Of a stretch of DNA of 41,701 nt, positions 35,414 to 41,701 are shown piece by piece. The DNA lies in contig JABLXQ010000050.1 in NCBI GenBank assembly GCA_013178375.1, forward strand, positions 1 to 41,701. Direction: 5' to 3'. Source of the DNA: Gammaproteobacteria bacterium (lineage in GTDB: Bacteria; Pseudomonadota; Gammaproteobacteria; Pseudomonadales; Ketobacteraceae). Under the pieces are notes generated by a model. The model worked only from the letters and a program-made list of their open reading frames with translations, did not search any database and was not told the origin of the DNA. How positions within the stretch are numbered: position 1 is the first letter of the stretch; each line of letters begins with the position of its first letter. Made by a program: the position numbers and the translations under genes.

Positions 35414-36418
35414 ATGAAAAAGATTGCGATTAACGGATTGGGCCGCATTGGCCGCCTGGTGTTGCGCGAATACATCCGCAACCGCCCCGCCAATCTGGAA
35501 CTGGTGGCGGTGAATGATCTGGTGTCGGCGGAAAATATCGCCTACCTGCTGAAATACGATTCCGTGCACGGCCGCTTCGAACATGAAGTGACGTCCGGCG
35601 ATGACCACATCACCATCGACGGTGTCCGCATCAATTTCTATCATCAGGCCGATCCGCACAACCTGCCCTGGAACAGCCTGGGTGTTGATCTGGTGATCGA
35701 CTGCACCGGCGTGTTCACCCACCACGACAAGGCCGCCTTCCATCAGCAGGCCGGCGCGAAAAAAGTGCTGATCAGCGCGCCGTCGGAAACCGCCGATCTT
35801 ACGCTGGTGGTGGGCGTGAATGACAAGGCTTACGACACGGCGAAGCATCACATTGTGTCGAACGCATCCTGCACCACCAATTCGCTGGCGCCGCCGCTGA
35901 AAGTGCTGGACGCGGCCTTTGGCATCGAAAGCGTAATGGTGACCACCGTGCATGCCTATACGGTGTCGCAGGGCATGGTGGATGAACCCAACAAGAAAAT
36001 GATTCGCGGCCGCGCCGGTGCGCTCAACATCATTCCCACCAGCACCGGATCCGACAAGGCCACCGAGCTGGTGCTGCCGCAGCTGAAAGGCAAGGTGTCG
36101 GCGCTGGCGCTGCGGGTACCGGTGCCCGATGGTGCAATTACCGATATCGTGGCGGTGCTGCGACGCAACGTCACCAAGGACGAGATCAACGCCGCGCTGA
36201 AGGCCGCAGCCGAGGGCGACATGGACGGCATCCTGGGTTTCACCACGGAGCCGCTGGTGTCCACCGACATTCTGGGCGATGCGCGGTCGGGCATTGTGCA
36301 CGGCCTTTCCACCCGCGTGGTCAACGGCAACCACGCCAAGGTGCAGGTGTGGTATGACAATGAGCACGGCTATGCGTGCCGGATGCTGGATGCGGCGGTG
36401 TTGATGTGTAGTGGGTGA
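35414..36418 (+). CDS. gap: Glyceraldehyde-3-phosphate dehydrogenase, type I
   Basis: GAPDH of 334 residues, oxidising glyceraldehyde-3-phosphate with phosphate and NAD(P). The Rossmann motif is INGLGRIGR (6-14), followed by VNDL near 33-36 as in NAD-preferring forms; the active site is SNASCTTN with Cys153, and the partner is His180 in TVHAYT. PTSTGSDKATELVLP and WYDNEHGYACRM are intact. AAGGAG plus GGAG precede the ATG. Likely last gene of the glgA-to-gap run, ending at the hairpin at 36451-36475. Confidence 0.97.
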   Translation: MKKIAINGLGRIGRLVLREYIRNRPANLELVAVNDLVSAENIAYLLKYDSVHGRFEHEVTSGDDHITIDGVRINFYHQADPHNLPWNSLGVDLVIDCTGVFTHHDKAAFHQQAGAKKVLISAPSETADLTLVVGVNDKAYDTAKHHIVSNASCTTNSLAPPLKVLDAAFGIESVMVTTVHAYTVSQGMVDEPNKKMIRGRAGALNIIPTSTGSDKATELVLPQLKGKVSALALRVPVPDGAITDIVAVLRRNVTKDEINAALKAAAEGDMDGILGFTTEPLVSTDILGDARSGIVHGLSTRVVNGNHAKVQVWYDNEHGYACRMLDAAVLMCSG

Positions 36419-36440
36419 GGCAGCCTAGCCGATACTGATC

Positions 36441-36665
36441 ATCCGCAGGACGCCTCCCAACTCTGCAGGGAGGCGTTTCCCCCGTAAAAGACACCGATTT
36501 ATCCCGCAGGGAAACCTTTGGACCGCGCAGGAAGCCCTGACCGGTGGCGCAGGGCGGCCTTCAATCCGCGCAGGACGGCTGATCCGGCAGTACAGAAACA
36601 GTTTTGGGCGGTATGGACACGGTTTTGGGCAGTACAGACGCGTTTTTTTGCCGCAGGGCGAGGGA
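36441..36665. repeat. Degenerate tandem repeat, about 21-bp period
   Basis: The stretch after gap is built from about ten imperfect units of 20-22 bp. The best three are adjacent: 36590-36610, 36611-36631 and 36632-36652; the first two agree at 16 of 21 positions and share GGTTTTGGGC or AGTTTTGGGC. Upstream units share CGCAGG, at 36505, 36526, 36548 and 36569 (spacings 21, 22, 21). A unit at about 36484 resembles the TTTTGGGC type. The period is two helical turns or seven codons. No unit is exact, so it is an old or constrained array. It does not overlap a supported gene. Confidence 0.6.
36451..36480 (+). terminator. Terminator of gap
   Basis: CGCCTCCC (36451-36458) pairs perfectly with GGGAGGCG (36468-36475) over a 9-base loop, followed by TTTCC. 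It begins 32 bases after the gap stop. The hairpin overlaps the left part of the 21-bp-period repeat. Confidence 0.65.
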
Positions 36666-36693
36666 AAATCGGCCCGGGAAGGCTTCCGGGCCG
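36662..36693 (-). terminator. Terminator of the minus-strand gene at 36702
   Basis: CGGCCCGG (36670-36677) and CCGGGCCG (36686-36693) pair, with AAGGCTT between them. Read on the minus strand, the stem is followed by GATTTTCCC. It starts 9 bases after the stop of the minus-strand gene, fitting a rho-independent terminator. Confidence 0.65.
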
Positions 36694-36701
36694 GGCGGGA
36701 A

Positions 36702-37457
36702 TCACAGTGCAGCTTCGGGGGTGGTGTTTGATCCTGCATCGTCGCTGACGGCCCTGCGCGAGCGGAAGTATTGGCTGGTATAGCCGTTGCGGCGTTCGGC
36801 ATTGTTGAATAGCGCGTACTGACCGCAGGCCCGAATTTCCTCCACTGCCAGCTTCAGCCAGGTATAGGCGCGGTCGCGCCGGATTTTGGCGCTGCTGTTC
36901 TCCATCCGGTCGCCATGCACTCTCGCCAGCAAGCTGCCCATCTCCTGCGCCAGGGTCGCGGCCAGGTCCAGCTCCGCCAGATCCAGATTGATCGCCTGCA
37001 GCGGCGCCGGATTGTCGCGGCCCAGATGGGCGATGTCGTTCAGATCCTGGATCATGTCGGCGTGCCCGGTGCCGGCGGTGATCTGGCTCACCCGCTTCAG
37101 AATCGCCGCGTCGTTACGGAAGGCATAGCGCATTGCCCGCAACAGACGATCCCGCAATTCGTAGGCACGGGGCGAGGACTGGTTCCATTCTTTTTCCGCC
37201 TCTTCGCGGCTGAAGCGCTCGCGGAACCAGTGGGATTCGGCCTCGCGCAACAGGCGCGCGCGGTGGGGCAGGTCATCGATGATGGACCAGTTCAGGCCGG
37301 CGCCGGTGAGGGCTTCTTTGTCTTTCTGGCACCAGTGGTGCAGGTCCTCTGCTTCCTGGATGAAGGTGTGGATAGGCATGTTGGGGACCCTGATGCTGTC
37401 GGCGGGCAGGGTGTCGAGGATCGTGGTGGTGGGGGATTGATCGGTGTTTGCGTCCAT
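36702..37457 (-). CDS. Unknown helical protein
   Basis: This 251-residue product has no motif I recognise. It is soluble, with no signal peptide or TM segment. It is mainly helical and rich in Arg, Glu and Leu, with a conserved-looking tail NAERRNGYTSQYFRSRR. A central run DLNDIAHLGRDNPAPLQAINLD separates two helical bundles. A proper terminator follows it, and codon use has the G/C third positions of its neighbours, so it is very likely a real gene. It stands alone between the repeat array and a region with a divergent cupin gene. Confidence 0.75.
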   Translation of the reverse strand: MDANTDQSPTTTILDTLPADSIRVPNMPIHTFIQEAEDLHHWCQKDKEALTGAGLNWSIIDDLPHRARLLREAESHWFRERFSREEAEKEWNQSSPRAYELRDRLLRAMRYAFRNDAAILKRVSQITAGTGHADMIQDLNDIAHLGRDNPAPLQAINLDLAELDLAATLAQEMGSLLARVHGDRMENSSAKIRRDRAYTWLKLAVEEIRACGQYALFNNAERRNGYTSQYFRSRRAVSDDAGSNTTPEAAL

Positions 37458-37753
37458 GGGGTGGAATCCTTTTTGGGTTTGGTGATTGAGGTAGTTGAAT
37501 GCATTGGCCGGAGGGCAGGGCGCTGCGCCTGAGGTCTGCAGTTATAGAGACGGGCGGGAGGCGAATATTTGGGCGGTGGGGAGCGGGGATTTTTCACGTT
37601 TTGGGGTGGATTGGGTGGAATAGACAATTCAATGGACTAACTGGTAGTAATGAAGAAGATTAGGTTGGTCAGCGAATAGGAGGCGATACCCTCCGGGCTG
37701 GTTAAACTTGGCGTTGGCGAAAAACATTAATCCTAATAATTCGAGAAATTACG
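37458..37753. other. Intergenic region between the unknown minus-strand gene and the cupin gene
   Basis: About 296 bases between divergent genes. The left part is G-rich on plus, the right part AT-rich (AAAAACATTAATCCTAATAA near 37720-37740). I see no gene; promoters for both neighbours are expected here but no box pair is convincing. Confidence 0.4.
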
Positions 37754-38182
37754 ATGAATACATTGAGAGTCTTTCTTCCGTTCATACTTCTGGCGTCGCT
37801 GTCTGATGCTTTTGCTTTGGAGCAGTCTTCGTCTGTCAAGGTGTCAACCGTTCTGAAAGCCGAAACCAGCTGGGATGGAAAGCCGATTGAATACCCATCC
37901 GGCAAAGCAGAAGTGACCGGCATGGTGATCGAAATTGTGCCGGGTGGTGAAACCGGTTGGCATCTGCACCCGGTTCCTTCATTCGGTATGGTCCTTGAGG
38001 GTGAGCTTGAGGTGCAGCTGAAAAACGGAGCGGTCAGACGGTTGAAGCCGGGTGAAGCGCTGGCTGAGGTGGTCAATACACTGCACAATGGCCGTAATGT
38101 TGGCACGGTGCCGGTGAAACTGGTTGTGTTCTACGTTGGCTCGGTTGGGCAGGCGTTGACCGTGAAGGAAAACGGGAAATAG
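37754..38182 (+). CDS. Exported cupin domain protein
   Basis: A 142-residue protein with a signal peptide (MNTLRVFLPFILLASLSDAFA, cleavage near 21) and one cupin_2 barrel. The metal-site motif reads GGETGWHLHPVPSFGMVLEGELEV, with two histidines in HLHP and the Glu following, and a second motif GEALAEVVNTLHNGRN. It probably acts in the periplasm with a metal; substrate unknown. First gene of a plus-strand run with the unknown 38243 gene, a CMD protein and an SRPBCC protein. Confidence 0.88.
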   Translation: MNTLRVFLPFILLASLSDAFALEQSSSVKVSTVLKAETSWDGKPIEYPSGKAEVTGMVIEIVPGGETGWHLHPVPSFGMVLEGELEVQLKNGAVRRLKPGEALAEVVNTLHNGRNVGTVPVKLVVFYVGSVGQALTVKENGK

Positions 38183-38242
38183 TTTGGCATGCGAACCGGT
38201 CACGCCCCGGCAAACCGCTGGGCGTAATAACGGGGAGAGATC

Positions 38243-38767
38243 ATGGGTTCCGTACAATCAGGTGAATTGCCGCCAGACGCACTGCTCAACCCGTACCAAC
38301 AAAATGGTGCCTACACGGACTGCTTTTACGTGGACCTGCCTGGTGTTGTATCCCAGGCCGCCTATGTTGAGGCCTTTTACACAACCCCGGTATTTAAAGT
38401 GGAGCGGCTGATTCTGGCGGCATTCGCGTTGAAACCCTCCACCGACCTGCAGGCGAAAATGCTGGCCCAGGCGCAAACGGAACACTATGCCGCCTGGAGC
38501 GTTGAGGGCAGAACCCCGAATCAATTGCTGCTGTGTGATTTTCTGGGCCGAACCCGGTCCTGGCTGATGACGGTCGTAGATGATCGCAGCGCGTCCCCTG
38601 TCACACGCTTGTATTTCGGTTCTGCCTTTGTCCCCGCTGTTGATCGGGCATCCGGGCGGGCCAGTTACGGAATTGCATTCCACGCGCTGCAGGGTTTTCA
38701 CCGGGTTTACTCGCGGGTTCTGTTAAAGTCAGCGATGTCGCGGCTGCTGTCATTGCAGCACGGTTAG
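38243..38767 (+). CDS. Unknown protein, possibly DUF2867/START-like
   Basis: The 174-residue product has no signal peptide. PVFKVERLILAAF, TRSWLMTVV and TRLYFGSAFVP suggest a START/DUF2867-like alpha/beta domain, but the match is by eye only. Its ATG has GGGAGAG 3-10 bases upstream. It follows the cupin gene by 60 bases and precedes the CMD gene by 54, all on plus, so a shared role in detoxification or small-molecule turnover is possible (inference). Confidence 0.65.
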   Translation: MGSVQSGELPPDALLNPYQQNGAYTDCFYVDLPGVVSQAAYVEAFYTTPVFKVERLILAAFALKPSTDLQAKMLAQAQTEHYAAWSVEGRTPNQLLLCDFLGRTRSWLMTVVDDRSASPVTRLYFGSAFVPAVDRASGRASYGIAFHALQGFHRVYSRVLLKSAMSRLLSLQHG

Positions 38768-38821
38768 CAATTGTCATATTGTGCTTCCAACTCGAAGCAA
38801 TTCAAACAACGGTGGAAAAAC

Positions 38822-39217
38822 ATGAGTAGCGAAAAATATCAGGCCGGCATGTCCGTGCGACGCGAAGTGCTGGGCGACGAATATGTGGATAGAGCAATTA
38901 ACAGTGCCACGGATTTCACGCGTCCCTTGCAGGATATGGTGACCGAGAATTGCTGGGGCGAGGTCTGGGCGAGAAACGGTTTGGATAAAAGAACCCGTAG
39001 CCTCGTTACTATCGCGACCCTTGCGGCGCTCAAGGCTCCGACGGAGTTGAAGACCCATGTGCTGGGCGCGCTGCGCAATGGTTGCACAGTGGAAGAGATT
39101 CAGGAAGTGTTGTTGCACTCCACTGCCTATTGCGGTTTCCCCGCTGGAATCGAAGCTTTCCGGGCGGCAAAAGAAGTTGTCGAGGCGTGGCAGGCGGGTG
39201 GTTCTGCGCAAAGGTAG
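38822..39217 (+). CDS. Carboxymuconolactone decarboxylase family protein (PcaC-like)
   Basis: This 131-residue protein has the helical CMD fold: ENCWGEVWARNGLDKRTRS, then VTIATLAALKAPTELKTH and EEIQEVLLHSTAYCGFPAG. These match gamma-carboxymuconolactone decarboxylase (PcaC), which acts in protocatechuate breakdown, but no other pca gene is nearby, so it could equally be an uncharacterised CMD relative. ATG 38822 with GGTGGA is preferred over the longer frame from 38771. Confidence 0.87.
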   Translation: MSSEKYQAGMSVRREVLGDEYVDRAINSATDFTRPLQDMVTENCWGEVWARNGLDKRTRSLVTIATLAALKAPTELKTHVLGALRNGCTVEEIQEVLLHSTAYCGFPAGIEAFRAAKEVVEAWQAGGSAQR

Positions 39218-39298
39218 TCTGGCCTGTCGCCCGGTTGTCCCTGCTCAGGTTGATTGGTATCGTGGGCGTCACCTGTTCAAAGAAAGGAGAAGCTCACC

Positions 39299-39745
39299 AT
39301 GGCAACCGGAACCGTCCGTTTTCACCGCGTGTTGCGCGCCCCGCCAGAACGCGTTTACCGCGCGTTCCTGACCCCCGACGCCATGGCCAAATGGTTGCCG
39401 CCCAACGGTTTCACCGGCAAGGTCCATCACATGGATGCCAAAGTCGGTGGCACGTTCAAAATGTCCTTTACCAATTTCACCACGGAGCAAAGCCATTCCT
39501 TCGGCGGTGAATACCTGGAACTGGTGCCCAACGAACGGTTGCGCTACACCGACATTTTTGACGATCCCAATCTGCCCGGCGTCATGCAGACCACCATTTC
39601 GCTGCGGGCCGTGTCCGTGGGTACCGAATTGAATGTGGTGCAGGAGGGAATTCCCGAGATGATTCCCACCGAGGCCTGTTATCTGGGCTGGCAGGATTCG
39701 CTGACGTTGCTGGCACAGCTGGTCGAGGCGGAAATCCGCGAGTAA
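39299..39745 (+). CDS. SRPBCC/AHSA1 family protein
   Basis: A 148-residue START-like helix-grip protein. Hallmarks: VLRAPPERVYRAFLTPDAMAKWLPP, GGTFKMSF, GGEYLELVPNERLRYTDIF, and the C-terminal GWQDSLTLLAQLVEAE helix. Members bind hydrophobic ligands or act as Hsp90 co-chaperones (AHSA1); the ligand here is unknown. AGGAG lies about 9 bases before ATG 39299. It closes the cupin-to-SRPBCC run and converges with the gene at 39794. Confidence 0.9.
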   Translation: MATGTVRFHRVLRAPPERVYRAFLTPDAMAKWLPPNGFTGKVHHMDAKVGGTFKMSFTNFTTEQSHSFGGEYLELVPNERLRYTDIFDDPNLPGVMQTTISLRAVSVGTELNVVQEGIPEMIPTEACYLGWQDSLTLLAQLVEAEIRE

Positions 39746-39793
39746 GGTGGCGATCAGCAGTATTTGCAAGTGCAGTGGTTTTTCAACAGTCCG

Positions 39794-40525
39794 TTAGCGC
39801 CGCCAGCGGAACCAGGCCAGTGCAATGCCGATGCCCAGCGCACCCAGCAGGAGAGTGGACAGCGGCAGCCGCGTTTCTGCCGCTGCCGCTACTTCCGGCG
39901 GCATGTCCCCTTGCCCCATGGTCACCTTGATCAGCATGGGCTGCATGCCTTCGGCCACTTCAATGGAGACGAGCATGGTGGCATCCGATGTGCCGGTGGG
40001 CCCGTAGGTTTTCACCTTGGTGCCCTGCAATATCGCGCCGCGTTTTTCGTTCAGTGCCTGGAAAGCGGCGTACAGTTCGGGGCCCAGTACTTCCGTCAGT
40101 TCCTGTGACGAGCGTTTGCCAACCTGCGCTTCCAGCAAAGTACCAATGGTGCCGGCGGATTCCGATTGTTTCAGCTTGTCGGCAAGGAACACCACTTTCA
40201 GATCCTTGATATCGACCGGTACGCCTTCCGGTGAGGCCTCCAGCACGATCTTGCCGGTGGGATTGTCGGAGGCGGAAACCGCGATCAGCTGATAGGCCAC
40301 CCAGATCGGTTTGGCCGGGTCGAGCGATTCTGCGCTCAGCTTGATGTTGTTGCGGAAAGTGGACGGCGCGAGGGGAGTGATGAGCTGATCCTCCGCGACC
40401 ACACCAGCCTGGGCGGATGCTGCCAGAAAACTGCAGAGGACGATGACGCCGCCCGGCAGGGTGAAGATCTGCAACAGTCTGCTGAACAGAGAACGTGGTG
40501 AACGCTGGATGGTTGGGTACATCAT
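39794..40525 (-). CDS. Exported membrane-anchored protein, function unknown
   Basis: A 243-residue protein with an N-terminal signal (hydrophobic LPGGVIVLCSFLAASAQA, about residues 24-41), a periplasmic beta-rich domain, and a C-terminal TM helix (LPLSTLLLGALGIGIALAW) ending in RWRR, so it is probably anchored with the domain outside the cytoplasm. No enzymatic motif is seen. The frame opens further upstream; ATG 40525 has CAGGA 8 bases before it and places the signal near the start. It is divergent from the thioesterase gene. Confidence 0.75.
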   Translation of the reverse strand: MMYPTIQRSPRSLFSRLLQIFTLPGGVIVLCSFLAASAQAGVVAEDQLITPLAPSTFRNNIKLSAESLDPAKPIWVAYQLIAVSASDNPTGKIVLEASPEGVPVDIKDLKVVFLADKLKQSESAGTIGTLLEAQVGKRSSQELTEVLGPELYAAFQALNEKRGAILQGTKVKTYGPTGTSDATMLVSIEVAEGMQPMLIKVTMGQGDMPPEVAAAAETRLPLSTLLLGALGIGIALAWFRWRR

Positions 40526-40696
40526 GGACGAATCCTGGCAGAAAAGTTGTGTGCGGAATTGGAGCGGTTGAATAAAGGGTAGCGCAGTCTGTCGTGAAGC
40601 GGGAATCACTTCAATGAGTGATTGCCCGTCATGATCTTTCCCCTTATGGTGTTGCTGTTTTTGTTGGAATTCGCCATACAAGGAGTTGAACAGCGC

Positions 40697-41449
40697 ATGA
40701 GTATTCCACCCGCCAAATGGCTGAGTCGCCTTACCCGCAATGCTTCCGCCCGCATCAATCTGGTCTGTTTTCCTTACGGTGGTGCCGGGGCGTCAGCTTA
40801 CAAACCACTGGCGATGCAGTTGCCGGCCGACATCGACGTCTGGGCGGTGCAATTGCCAGGGCGCGAGAACCGTTTTTCAGAACCCTTTGCCCAGGATGCC
40901 GATGCCGCAGTGCAAGCCATCTCGGCGGACATCGATCGGCTGGGTCTGAACAATCTCATGTTTTTTGGCCACAGCATGGGTTCCGATCTGGCAGTGCTCT
41001 GTGCCAGTTTCCGGCAGCAACAGAAGCGGACGATGCCGCGCTTGCTGGTGGTGTCCGGCAACAAGCCGCCGCATATGCCGCTGCAACAGTTCTGGGCCAG
41101 CGCGCCCGAGCCGGCGCTGGTGCAGCATGTGCTTGCATTCGGTGGTATCTTGCCGGAGGTTCTGGCCAATGCGGAATTTGCCGCCATCTATCTGGAAAAG
41201 CTGCGCGCGGATTATCGCCTTTACGAAGGCATTGGGGCGCGTCCGCCGGTTATGCTGGATATTCCCCTGGTGGTCGTGCGCAGTGACACCGACCCCCTGC
41301 TGGCAGACGTTGACGTGAATGAATGGCGCCACTATTCCAGTCGTCCCTTCATGCTGCGCGAAGTGAAAGGTGGTCATTTTTATTTCCAGCCGGATGCGGG
41401 TGAACTGGCGGCTGTTCTGGCTGCAGCTGTGAAAGGGCAGATCACCTGA
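40697..41449 (+). CDS. Type II thioesterase (alpha/beta hydrolase)
   Basis: The 250-residue enzyme has FPYGGAGASAYKPLA (oxyanion/lid region), nucleophile Ser93 in GHSMGSD, acid near Asp199 (RSDTDPLL), and His227 in GGHFYF, the type II thioesterase pattern that removes acyl groups from carrier proteins of NRPS/PKS systems. No NRPS or PKS module is in the window. AGGAG (40681-40685) is 11 bases before ATG 40697, slightly long; the longer frame from 40622 gives a hydrophobic leader unlike this family. Confidence 0.87.
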   Translation: MSIPPAKWLSRLTRNASARINLVCFPYGGAGASAYKPLAMQLPADIDVWAVQLPGRENRFSEPFAQDADAAVQAISADIDRLGLNNLMFFGHSMGSDLAVLCASFRQQQKRTMPRLLVVSGNKPPHMPLQQFWASAPEPALVQHVLAFGGILPEVLANAEFAAIYLEKLRADYRLYEGIGARPPVMLDIPLVVVRSDTDPLLADVDVNEWRHYSSRPFMLREVKGGHFYFQPDAGELAAVLAAAVKGQIT

Positions 41450-41519
41450 GTTGTTCGCTGAAAACCGGCGCGCAGAACACTGTGTGGATGATCCCTGTTA
41501 TTGATCGGATGGAATGAAC

Positions 41520-41701
41520 ATGGCTTCAGCTTCAACTGCTTTTGTCCGATTTTCAGCGGGCGCCGCGCTGGTGGCCTGGTTTGCGGTGTCGCTGGAGTTG
41601 TATGTTGTGCTGTCGGGCCATTGGGCGTCTGGTAAAAGCCTGTGGCTGGGGCTGGTGCACTATCTCGGTTTCTTTACGGTGCTGACCAATATTCTGTGTG
41701 C
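41520..41701 (+). CDS. Membrane protein, Pr6Pr family (3' end cut by window)
   Basis: The frame is open from ATG 41520 to the right edge (60 residues). It begins MASASTAFVRFSAGAALVAW and shows hydrophobic segments, then HYLGFFTVLTNILC, the FTxLTN motif seen in Pr6Pr-type multi-TM proteins. The N terminus alone supports the call; function unknown. It follows the thioesterase by 70 bases. Confidence 0.65.
   Translation, partial: MASASTAFVRFSAGAALVAWFAVSLELYVVLSGHWASGKSLWLGLVHYLGFFTVLTNILC

Noticed and set aside
36441-36665. CRISPR array
   Set aside because: Units are contiguous, degenerate and lack conserved repeats separated by unique spacers, and there are no cas genes.
36425-36802. 125-codon minus-strand frame across the repeat array
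   Set aside because: Pro/Arg/Cys-rich and heptad-periodic only because the DNA repeats every 21 bases; it also overlaps the likely real gene at 36702 in another frame.
1-41701. Transposons, phage genes, tRNA or rRNA
   Set aside because: I saw no transposase or integrase motif, no att-like direct repeats beside a tRNA, and no recognisable RNA gene.

Overview
The window reads as chromosomal DNA of a gammaproteobacterium. The protein families (GlgE, TreS fused to maltokinase, TreY/TreZ, DUF3182, DUF2789, DUF4142, CsbD, ClsB with a YbhP-like partner) are typical of Pseudomonas-like and related gammaproteobacteria. The genus cannot be fixed from the sequence alone. I saw no rRNA, tRNA, transposase, integrase, phage gene or CRISPR array.

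Layout. (1) 1-5285, plus strand: the 3' part of glgE, then treS fused to maltokinase. (2) 5424-5925: a terminator hairpin and two small minus-strand stress genes (csbD, DUF1328). (3) 6234-11863: a signalling block made of a CHASE3/GAF hybrid kinase with three receiver domains, a CheR methyltransferase and a receiver-kinase protein. (4) 11903-17179, minus strand: a DUF4142 exported protein and the treZ-treY pair. (5) 17572-26636: small stress and envelope genes: a Cys-rich copper-storage-like fragment, a basic KGG-type protein, a Cys-repeat exported protein, an SDR, ybhP-clsB, an FMN split-barrel protein, the run DUF6766 / DUF2789 / DUF3182 / alpha-beta hydrolase, and a hemerythrin. (6) 26779-36418: central carbon and glycogen genes: glgB, a PhzF-like gene, pgi (minus), glgA, a PfkB kinase, a HEPN-like unknown and gap. 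(7) 36419-41701: a degenerate 21-bp-period repeat, an unknown minus-strand gene, a cupin / unknown / CMD / SRPBCC run, an anchored exported protein, a type II thioesterase and the start of a membrane protein gene.

How the genes fit together. TreY and TreZ cut trehalose from the reducing end of alpha-glucan. TreS interconverts trehalose and maltose, its fused maltokinase makes maltose-1-phosphate, GlgE polymerises that into alpha-1,4-glucan and GlgB branches it. GlgA gives the classical ADP-glucose route. The trehalose/glucan cycle is therefore complete in the window, although glgC, glgP, glgX, malQ and otsAB are not here. The stress genes between the two sugar blocks suggest a general-stress or desiccation island (inference). 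From about 26.7 kb rightwards the codons look more GC-biased than in the left part.

The least explained items are the 21-bp-period array after gap, the HEPN-like protein inside the glgA-gap cluster, the signalling block with a CheR but no receptor or CheB, and the Cys-rich fragment lying in frame behind the KGG-type gene.
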